Shown piece after piece: positions 18,510 to 26,169 of a DNA stretch of 56,929 nucleotides (position 1 is the first letter of the stretch; every line of letters begins with the position of its first letter). A program made the translations under genes and the position numbers. A model generated the notes under the pieces. That model saw only the letters and a program-made list of their open reading frames with translations. It had not been told where the DNA came from and made no database searches. This stretch comes from Seminavis robusta (taxonomy: Eukaryota > Bacillariophyta > Bacillariophyceae > Naviculales > Naviculaceae): assembly GCA_903772945.1 (NCBI GenBank), contig CAICTM010000604.1:1-56929 (forward strand), written 5' to 3'.

Positions 18510-19457
18510 TCAACCTTCGTTGCCGTCGGTATCCACAGAAAGGCTGTCGTCGTCAAGCTCCTCTTCGGAGGCAATCGTAGAAGAAGAGCTTCTCGCGGTA
18601 GTGGTACTATTGTGTCCTCCGTAGTAAACGCTCCCGCCGCAGGATTCGAAATAAGGGAACATGGTTGGAAATGGCGTAAATGGCAAAAACTCTGGCAGGG
18701 AGGAATCACAGGAGTGAGAGTCGTACTGCCAGTAATCCTCAAACCACAGAGGCAGAAAGGAAGGAGGCTCCTCTGCGTGTGATGGAGGCAATTCATCCGA
18801 GGGAAGGTCAAAATGAAAGAGCTTGATTGGTTCCATGCCATGAACCAGTTGCTCGAGATGACTTGTTTCTACTATCGGTACATCGGTTGGGTCTGGCAGC
18901 ACATGGCCAGTGCTTTCATCCGTCCAAATAGTTTGCTCGTCGCCCCATTCCAATTCGCAATTGACGAAAGTCCAAGCTTCGGAGCTGCCACCATAGTCGT
19001 TCAGATCAGAAAGAACTGACAGTTCAAGAGACAACAAGCCGTCATCTGATAAAGCGTGAAAAATTGCATCGGGAAACCCAAAGGAAGGTGCTCCTTCAGG
19101 GAAAGGCCCGAACAATGAGGAAACACTATCACGAAAAGCATCGTGACTTGGGTCATATTGCTGCTGCTGTTGGTGATGCTTCCAGTCGTTATGGAATGAA
19201 ACAACACTCTCTCGTTGATTTTGGGCTGTAGTATGGAATGCAAAGGGTAGCAAATTCCACGGTTCCACATTCCACGGTGACCTGATCAACGCCTGCGGTT
19301 CGCCATGGGCAACCAACGACATCAAGGCGCAGCCATACAGTGTCGCTTTGAACAGGATAGTCTTTGTGGAACAACCCCTTCTTGTCCGCCTTCGATTCGG
19401 TATGGTTGCTGTCATGGTGTTTCTCGTGGGTGTGTCTATACTGGTAGAGGCCGTCAT
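18510..19457 (-). CDS. Second FPY-motif protein, possibly membrane-anchored
   Basis: 315 aa from ATG 19457. The N-terminus has a basic stretch (NRRRTRRGCS) followed by a moderately hydrophobic segment (TILFKATLYGCALMSLVAHG), which could be a signal anchor. The middle is acidic and aromatic-rich, including a short poly-Gln (HHQQQQQYD). Near the C-terminus come LPEFLPFTPFPTMFPYFESC, then GGSVYYGGHNS and a Ser/Thr stretch ending in an acidic tail. This matches the motif order in the 6304-7719 gene (PFTPxPTxFPYxE, G.S.YGG.S), so the two are probably related over this block only. Function unknown. It diverges from the GST-like gene. Confidence 0.62.
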   Translation of the reverse strand: MTASTSIDTPTRNTMTATIPNRRRTRRGCSTKTILFKATLYGCALMSLVAHGEPQALIRSPWNVEPWNLLPFAFHTTAQNQRESVVSFHNDWKHHQQQQQYDPSHDAFRDSVSSLFGPFPEGAPSFGFPDAIFHALSDDGLLSLELSVLSDLNDYGGSSEAWTFVNCELEWGDEQTIWTDESTGHVLPDPTDVPIVETSHLEQLVHGMEPIKLFHFDLPSDELPPSHAEEPPSFLPLWFEDYWQYDSHSCDSSLPEFLPFTPFPTMFPYFESCGGSVYYGGHNSTTTARSSSSTIASEEELDDDSLSVDTDGNEG

Positions 19458-19938
19458 CGTCGTTCGACGGTCTGCTTATTATCGCTTCACAATTGTCGGG
19501 AGTGTAGAACAACCGAGAACCGAGAAAACTTCCACGTGACAATCCAAGACTCAGCCATCAGTTTGAGGTTAAGGATAATGTTCGAGCGAGGCGAAGTTGG
19601 AGGCCACACTTCCTGCGATCTTTAGATCCAAACCTGACCACAATCTCCGAGGGAAGCTCTTCGATCTTCGATCACCACATCACCTCGTCGATCCAAAGTA
19701 CAACATTTCCCACGCCCATGAACAAGGAGGAGCTCTTGGATCACCACATCACCACTTCGATCCAAAGCACAACATTTCCCACGCCCATGAACAAGGAGGA
19801 ATGATTCGTCTCTTTCACTTCGGTATCTCGTTTTGTTTTGCTCTCACAAATCCAAAACACCAGTTCCCAAACAAGCTGCTACAACACAAAAGCAAACTAC
19901 TTTTATCCAGACTTCAGTCTACTAAAACATCCGCAACC
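19458..19938. promoter_or_regulatory. Divergent region, FPY-motif gene and GST-like gene
   Basis: 481 bases between divergent start codons. Includes a two-copy 69-base repeat (described separately). The last 80 bases before the GST ATG are C/A-rich with no upstream ATG in that stretch, as expected for a leader. Confidence 0.4.
19670..19800 (+). repeat. Two-copy tandem repeat, 69-base period
   Basis: Copies at about 19670-19731 and 19739-19800 share GATCACCACATCACC, then CAACATTTCCCACGCCCATG and AACAAGGAGGA, differing at only a few bases. The period is a multiple of three, so the open frame upstream of the GST gene survives through both copies; still, it reads as repeat rather than protein. 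Confidence 0.75.
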
Positions 19939-20628
19939 ATGTCCATCGATTCTTCTTCTCCCGTCACCTTCAAGTACCTCGCCTTGCCCCATGGACTGGG
20001 TGGACGTGGTGGAGTTCAGCGCTTCTTCTTGTTGGCTAACAACATTCCCTTTGAAGAAAACTTGGTGGAAATGTCCGAATGGGGAGCCACCGAAAAGGCG
20101 CGTGTGGTCTCTTCCAATGAAAATCCATGTGGCTCGGCACCAATCTTGTACACCAAAGACAAGGATGGCAAGGATGCCCACTTGATTCAACACATTGCTG
20201 CCTCTCGATTCTTGGCGCATATCCATGGCGTCACCAAGGACAATACTGCATATGAAGAATATGTTCAAGATTTGGTGGCCGATGAGTATCAGAGCTTCCG
20301 CGATGCCTGGGTTCACACGGCATTTTCAGGCACTGATGAAGAAAAGGCCAAGTACAAGAGTGAAGATGCCCCCAAGTTTTTGACCATGTTCAATGCCTTG
20401 TATGCCAAGTACAAGACTCATGATACTTATTTGAGTGTCAGCAAGTCCAACAACAACACACCACTTTGGGCCGATGCTGCTTTGTATGGATTGTTGCGTG
20501 ACAATATCATTACTGGATTGATTGCTGCCGATGATTTGGAAAAATCCTACCCTGAGTTGTGGAAAATGTACTTGGCATTTGGAGAGATCCCCGCTGTCAA
20601 GGCTTGGGTGGACAGCAAGAAAGCCTAG
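19939..20628 (+). CDS. Glutathione S-transferase-like protein
   Basis: 229 aa from ATG 19939 (ACCATGTCC), the last Met before the domain. The frame is open upstream to 19597 but passes through a tandem repeat. N-terminal thioredoxin-like half: FKYLALPHGLGGRGGVQRFF, then the cis-proline word GSAPILY and LIQHIAASRFLAH, which fits the glutathione-site Ser/Asn-ile-x-R-(F/Y)L pattern. The C-terminal helical half has the words PLWADAALYGLL and IPAVKAWVDSKKA typical of sigma-class-like GSTs. It would conjugate glutathione to reactive compounds in the cytosol or act as a peroxidase or isomerase; substrate unknown. Length is normal for the family. Confidence 0.8.
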   Translation: MSIDSSSPVTFKYLALPHGLGGRGGVQRFFLLANNIPFEENLVEMSEWGATEKARVVSSNENPCGSAPILYTKDKDGKDAHLIQHIAASRFLAHIHGVTKDNTAYEEYVQDLVADEYQSFRDAWVHTAFSGTDEEKAKYKSEDAPKFLTMFNALYAKYKTHDTYLSVSKSNNNTPLWADAALYGLLRDNIITGLIAADDLEKSYPELWKMYLAFGEIPAVKAWVDSKKA

Positions 20629-21186
20629 CTAGATTTGCTAGTCTAATGGTTGTGGTCGAGGAAAGACCCAAGCAGACATGGTAGAAAATGAGCAAGTACC
20701 GTAATAAGTGTGAGAGAGATCTATGAGAGTGTAACGAAACTGCTAACTAAGTAATAATGATTCAGAATGAGTTGACAGCCAATGTAGCAGCTGGATCAAG
20801 TGCTTCCTCGTTGTGGAAGTTGTAGGTTCCATCTTGTGAATAGCCAACAGTCGTTGTCCAATGGATGGATGGACTAGATCTAAGTGCCCCTTTTGGATTG
20901 GGTACGTCTCAGCCTTCCTCCTGACTGGAGCGTGGAGTGCTTTTCAGTATAGCATATTGTAGTCATTGTTAGAAGTCCAGTTTCTGTTTGTTACATACAT
21001 TGGACCCAGTCAGGCACGGTAGCTAACCCACAGTGCAAGAGTGCTGCGATGAGCTGTGTAAGTAATTCTCTATTTTTAAAGTTATGAAGATTTGATTCTA
21101 GATGAACCATCGGCTGAAAGACATGCATTATGAATGTAGAAATAAGTGGACAGTGGACAAGAGCGGTAGCCACTGAGGCCACAGCT
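20629..21186. other. Intergenic between convergent genes, nothing seen
   Basis: 558 bases between the GST-like stop and the stop of the cyclic-nucleotide/bestrophin-like gene. No protein-like ORF, repeat or RNA gene was recognised. Confidence 0.5.
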
Positions 21187-24100
21187 CTAGAAAGGAACAA
21201 TTGCTCCGTGCTCTTTGAATAGACTTGTGCTTCCATTTGATTCTCTGGTCAAAACACCCAGGTCCATGCCCATGTTGACAGAAGATTTAGTAAAGTGTTG
21301 GTTGCCCAAAGGATCAAGAAAGATCTTGGCCATGTTCAGCAAGCCACCGTAAAATAATGTGATCACGCCAACGCAGGGAATAGAGTAAATTCCAAGTTCA
21401 GCGTAGAGCGCCGCTGGTGAGGTCCAAATAAAGCTGTCAATCAGGATCTGAACGAGATGTGTATAGGACAAAGGCGGACGTCCAGATTTGAGACTATCAG
21501 TCACTTGGACACTGACAGAGCGAAGCTGGCAAGTTAAATCCAAGAGTTGTCGGCTGAGGGCATACGAGTTTCGGAAGTGGCTATCTTCAATGCCCTGAGA
21601 TGCACTAATCATCATCCATTCGAGACACGCAACGTGTTTTGTACCGTAGGGCGTGTCCAGACACTGCAAGATTTTCAACTGTTTGGGTGTCATCATTCCA
21701 CGTTGAGCCATACTTGCCATACCCACCGGAGTAGCCAGGCAGTAGAAGCGCCTCGCACAGCTAGCCCAGAAAAGAGCATGAAACAATCGAGAAGATGCAG
21801 CAATGTCGTCAATAATGGCTTCAGATTCAGCAGTGAAGCTTCCATCATCGTTCCTGTCCGCATGCGTTGCTAGTGCAAGCATATAGTCACTCAATCTCCC
21901 TTGAATTTGCCTCACCAACGTATTTGTGCTTTGCCAGAAGAGAAAGGCTTGATTCACATAAAATGTAAGAATAAAGGTTGTCAAAGTCATTGTGTACATC
22001 CAAACACCATTCACCATGGCGAGTTGTTGAATGACTGGGTGGTCCTCATCGGGTCTATGTCCGATGGCCCAAGTGGGCTCCCCAAAGTATCTAACTAGTG
22101 TAACGACCGTCACAGCGACTCCCATGGCGATTAGGGTTGGCAACAAGTTTTGCTCCAGAATAGTCCCGTGCCATTGGGTCCAAAGCCACAATCGATTTGG
22201 CTGGTATTGCCGCATGATTTCCCCACCGTGCAAAGATTTTGTTCCACTCAATTGATCGATGGCTCTGTCAATATCTTTCATGTCTACCTCATCTCTGTTA
22301 TCATCGCCATCTGGCATGAGACTCAACGCACTGGAGAACACCTCTGCTGTAGCACGGAAGAGCACGACATCGTTTTTTGCTGAAACTGTGGCACCTTTGT
22401 GGTGCGTATTGTACAAGATCCCTAGCTCCCCAAAGAGGCTTTTGGGACCATATGTTCCGTATGGCCCTGGGATTTCCACTCCATCTACCGCATTCGAGCA
22501 TTCCCCTTCCAACACGATGTAAATGAACTGTTCAGCGTCTTCACCTTGCCGGATAAGAACCTCCCCCCTCGGAACCTCAATTTTCTCAAACGCCAAGACC
22601 AGTGCGTGAAGCGCTCCTTCGAACTTCTCGTGAAAGATAAAATTCTTGTTGAGAGTAGTGCAGATCATATCGTATTCTTCTTGCGTAAGATCCCCGGTGT
22701 CCAATTCCGCAACGGGATCGCCGCCGCGTCTTTTCCCTTTCCTTAACCGTCTAGTGGCCCCCCTTGCCAATTTCCCCGGCTGCCTCACCACCGTCTTTGC
22801 TAGCCTTCCTGGTTGCCCTGCAATTTTCTTGGCGAAGCTTTTGGTTGATTTATTCAAGGACTTGGGTGAAGGAGATAGCTGCGAGTTGACGCTTGCTCGT
22901 GAAGCTACACTTGCTCGCGACGTTGCACTTGCTCGTGATGACATACTTGCTCGTCGTCCAGGACGTTCCGTTACGGATCCTTCGTCATAAAAGCTATCAT
23001 CGAAATGTCCCGATGATGAATCATGATATCTACTGCTATCATCGCGATTTTTGCTAGCACGCCCATCGGGCAAACCAATAGAGTCGTCGTCATCATAATC
23101 ATCGTTCGCGGCCTTCCGGCCTCTGTCGCCTTTGTCAGGAGCTTCAAAGGTCACTCGATTTTTTCGCCGTGGAGACTTTGGCGACGTTTCCCCGTCTTCC
23201 TTGTCTCTCGAGTTCTCTGGTGTTTTGTCATCGTTTTCGTTTTCCTCCATTATTGTTTTGTCTATTTCGATTTCGAAACCTCGTATTCCTTGGCTACGAC
23301 GAAATTCTCCACGTCTTCCGCTCTCGTCGCCATCCATTGTATCAGGATTGGATTGATCCATACCTGGGTCAACAGTAATGGGGCTCAGGGATGCTCTTCG
23401 GTTGAATTTGCCACCACTTTTGCTGGCTACTAGCTCATCCAGTTCGTCGTATTGTTCACTGTCCAGTGGAATAGACCCCGTGGAAGCTCTCTTATTGAAG
23501 CCTTGGAATTTTGGCATTCGAAAGGGAAGTTTACCAGTCTTGTTCCCTTCCTCTTGTTGTTTTTTGGGTGACAAGCTCCCTGTCGAGGCTCTCATGCTCC
23601 CTGTCGAGGCTCTCTGTTTTGGATTGTGGTGGCTGCTGTTGTTGTGTTGGGTCAAGCTTAATCGTCGTTCCAGTTCCCGTAGTTGCTTTCCCTTGTCGAG
23701 CTTCGGCACGGCGACGGGCGTGTTTCCTTCCGGAGTACCGGAATCATGCGTGGAGGAGCGACCAAGCCCCTTGCGTGAATGGGTGCTGCTCCTGCTTTTG
23801 TTGTTGTTACCGTCAAGATCTTTGTTGACTTCTACAAGTTTCTTTCGGTCGGATCGTGTCGGTTGTGGTGTCCCAGATGTGGAGGCTCTCCGTTGCGGTG
23901 TCGCGGATGTGGAGGCTGTCCGATGACTTGTTGGAGTGTGATTGCTTCGACTATGATTGCTGGCGCTGCCACTCTTGCTAGCGCTTGGTTTATGTATTGG
24001 CGTAAACCCTGTATCGACATCGCTAGTATCCTTTCGTTGTTGTGTCATGGCCACAAGTTTCTCAATGCCAAGGACAGGTACTTTTCGCGGAGGGGATTTG

Positions 24101-25116
24101 TTGGCGTTGCCTCGTGATGGAGAAGTCTTGACAGTAGTATCCGAGTCGCGCATTTGTTGCTGCCAGTACTGCGGTGCCGCACTGCTGCTATTTGGACTGC
24201 TTGGTGATGAAGGGGCTCTTCGACCTCCGACGTTTTCCTTGTGATCATCGTCATTATTACCGGGACTACTAGACGGTGTCATCTCGTGGGGCTGCAGTGT
24301 CGATGGATTTTCGGTGGTCGGACGGTGATTATTATTGTTGTTGGGTCTTAGCTGATCCGAAGGCGATGCTAATCGACGCGACGGTGACAGAGCCGGCGAC
24401 GGGACGGATGGTCGACGAGGGTGACGGGGTGAACCGGGTCCCCACACTTGGGAATTCGACAAGTCGATCCAGTTATCAAAGATGGGCGAGGATCCTGGAG
24501 GACGATACATAGCACTACCAGCACTTCCTGGAGTTCCTTCGTCTTGGTCCGCTTGTCGTCGTCGTCGTGGTAGTTGCATACCGGTAGTACCGCTGGGATT
24601 GTTTAATAAGAGTTCGTCGATGACGGTTTGTCCAAAGTTCTGACCGCTATCGTTTGCAAACGACGACTCCATTGGATTACTACTAGCAAGATTGCTGTGA
24701 GTTGTTGCATCATTCAATCTGGAAAGAGTTGCAGCAGTGTCACTATAATACCCATGACTGTCCATGGCGGCCTTGCGTTTGTGCCAACTATCCTTCAACC
24801 CAATGTAACTCTTTCTCGTCTTTTGCGGAGTTCTGGTCGCGTCTGTTGTCTCGATCGCCGTTGTTTGCTGAGCAATCGACGCGGCAACAGCGGCAATTTC
24901 ATCATCCGGTTTGAACGATCTGGATGAAAACTGCCGCGAATGGTTCTCGTATTGTGGCCTATTGTTGTCGCCTACCGGTACTTTGAACTGGGCATAGTCC
25001 GCTCCTCCCATCATGGTGGGATCGTTGTACGGATCGACCACCCATGGCTTGGGACCATATGCCCTTTCCGCCCCTCGTTTCCTCACGTAAGAATGAGGTG
25101 ACGAATGATCCGCCAT
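21187..25116 (-). CDS. Cyclic-nucleotide-binding domain fused to bestrophin-like membrane domain
   Basis: 1309 aa from ATG 25116 (MADHSSPHS); an open extension to 25173 has no ATG. Residues 1-~800 are disordered, S/P/R/N-rich, with at least nine [K/R/Q/M/S]RAS words between ~405 and ~740 (RRASTSG, KRASTGS, RRASLSP, SRASVAS). Residues ~815-935 form a cyclic-nucleotide-binding fold: FHEKFEGALHALVLAFEKIE, RGEVLIRQGEDAEQFIYIV, FGELGILYNTHHKGATVSA. The phosphate-binding Arg of the usual PRAAT word is Lys here (about residue 907). The C-terminal ~320 residues hold several membrane spans and bestrophin-like words: NSYALSRQLLDL, PPLSYTHLVQILIDSF, LFYGGLLNMAKIFLDPLGN. Bestrophins are anion channels; in algae some move bicarbonate into plastids or thylakoids. 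A cyclic-nucleotide-regulated anion channel is inference. Confidence 0.75.
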   Translation of the reverse strand: MADHSSPHSYVRKRGAERAYGPKPWVVDPYNDPTMMGGADYAQFKVPVGDNNRPQYENHSRQFSSRSFKPDDEIAAVAASIAQQTTAIETTDATRTPQKTRKSYIGLKDSWHKRKAAMDSHGYYSDTAATLSRLNDATTHSNLASSNPMESSFANDSGQNFGQTVIDELLLNNPSGTTGMQLPRRRRQADQDEGTPGSAGSAMYRPPGSSPIFDNWIDLSNSQVWGPGSPRHPRRPSVPSPALSPSRRLASPSDQLRPNNNNNHRPTTENPSTLQPHEMTPSSSPGNNDDDHKENVGGRRAPSSPSSPNSSSAAPQYWQQQMRDSDTTVKTSPSRGNANKSPPRKVPVLGIEKLVAMTQQRKDTSDVDTGFTPIHKPSASKSGSASNHSRSNHTPTSHRTASTSATPQRRASTSGTPQPTRSDRKKLVEVNKDLDGNNNKSRSSTHSRKGLGRSSTHDSGTPEGNTPVAVPKLDKGKQLRELERRLSLTQHNNSSHHNPKQRASTGSMRASTGSLSPKKQQEEGNKTGKLPFRMPKFQGFNKRASTGSIPLDSEQYDELDELVASKSGGKFNRRASLSPITVDPGMDQSNPDTMDGDESGRRGEFRRSQGIRGFEIEIDKTIMEENENDDKTPENSRDKEDGETSPKSPRRKNRVTFEAPDKGDRGRKAANDDYDDDDSIGLPDGRASKNRDDSSRYHDSSSGHFDDSFYDEGSVTERPGRRASMSSRASATSRASVASRASVNSQLSPSPKSLNKSTKSFAKKIAGQPGRLAKTVVRQPGKLARGATRRLRKGKRRGGDPVAELDTGDLTQEEYDMICTTLNKNFIFHEKFEGALHALVLAFEKIEVPRGEVLIRQGEDAEQFIYIVLEGECSNAVDGVEIPGPYGTYGPKSLFGELGILYNTHHKGATVSAKNDVVLFRATAEVFSSALSLMPDGDDNRDEVDMKDIDRAIDQLSGTKSLHGGEIMRQYQPNRLWLWTQWHGTILEQNLLPTLIAMGVAVTVVTLVRYFGEPTWAIGHRPDEDHPVIQQLAMVNGVWMYTMTLTTFILTFYVNQAFLFWQSTNTLVRQIQGRLSDYMLALATHADRNDDGSFTAESEAIIDDIAASSRLFHALFWASCARRFYCLATPVGMASMAQRGMMTPKQLKILQCLDTPYGTKHVACLEWMMISASQGIEDSHFRNSYALSRQLLDLTCQLRSVSVQVTDSLKSGRPPLSYTHLVQILIDSFIWTSPAALYAELGIYSIPCVGVITLFYGGLLNMAKIFLDPLGNQHFTKSSVNMGMDLGVLTRESNGSTSLFKEHGAIVPF

Positions 25117-25370
25117 GGTCGTACTAATACTGTAATATCGTTGCCTTTTAGCTATTATACGGTAGCTAGCCAAGGGTGTTTCTCAACAAACAACCAAGCG
25201 CAAAGGAAAAGGGAAACCTCAAATATGTAAAATTTCACTTGGCTCGTTGAAAATGTGACCGTTCGCACCTCGTGCACGGTTTGCGGTATCCACATTCAAA
25301 CGTCAAGCTTAAGTACCATCGAGTCACTTAAGGGTGCGACAAGATGTTGGGATACCCCTTGTGAAACGAG
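25117..25370. promoter_or_regulatory. Upstream region of the cyclic-nucleotide/bestrophin-like gene
   Basis: 254 bases between the gene's ATG and the left end of the TTAA-flanked transposon. A transposon therefore sits just upstream and may have cut off or replaced promoter sequence. No motif is clear. Confidence 0.35.
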
Positions 25371-25406
25371 TTAAGGTGGTCGAACCCAGGATGTAAGCCA
25401 GCTTTA
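25371..25406 (+). repeat. Left terminal inverted repeat, TTAA element
   Basis: Starts TTAAGGTGGTCGAACCCAGG and continues for 16 more bases to 25406; exact reverse complement of 29068-29103. Confidence 0.9.
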
Positions 25407-26169
25407 AGCTGTTAATATTCGCACCAATTTCATCGCGAGAGATCTAGTAAAACAACAAACAATCGATCTAACACCAGCTGCTGCTAAAGGTGAGCTGTAA
25501 TCGATGGATAGTTCATCGATTCAACCTCTATCAATGCAGGACGTCTGTGTAATAGTAGTATCGAGCATTGTATGGCGGAAGAACAGCCATTATTCCGGTC
25601 CACCTTTCTGTTATCTTGGAGCGACAGAAGGCAATCGAAACTTTCGATCGCTGCCTTCTAGCCGATAAATCTTGTTGCCCGCTGGTGCTATGGCCCCGCA
25701 ACCAGCTACTACTCTCTTCCTTACACTATAAGGAAGAGATAAACGTTTGGTTGTAGGGCTTTATATTGAGCAGGCGCCAAGAGAATGAGGTCTCTAACAC
25801 ACACAGTCGATTTTTCGACCTGATAGCAGTTTTGCTTGTTCCTCAGCAACGGGAGGAATTCTGCTTTCTTTTGTTGACCGAATTCGAAATCCGGCGAACA
25901 GGCACAAAACCGTGTTTCGGTACTATTTTACTATATGGATCGCCAGCCAGTCGCCAGCCAGTCACCGTGCAGCTTGAAATTGTGAGTGTCAAATTTTGAA
26001 CCTTTTACAACGGCCAAGAATTTCGAACAATTATGTGAGTTCATATCTATTAGACATGTATGTTGAAAGTTGAAGCTCCGTACGGCATCAACAGTTGACA
26101 AACTACTCTAGAGTACGTCGTGGCAACAAGCTTCATTACGAACAAAGATAGCTAGCTAGCTATTTCACT
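25407..26169. other. Non-coding left interior of TTAA element
   Basis: 763 bases downstream of the transposase remnant. Short ORFs (25568-25756, 25766-25999) have no protein-like features. A (AGCT)n word lies near 26150-26161. Confidence 0.45.

Noticed and set aside
25371..25406. tRNA B-box-like word (GGTTCGACC on the minus strand) in the TTAA element's ends
   Set aside because: No A box at the proper distance and no cloverleaf; the same word is explained by the inverted repeat.
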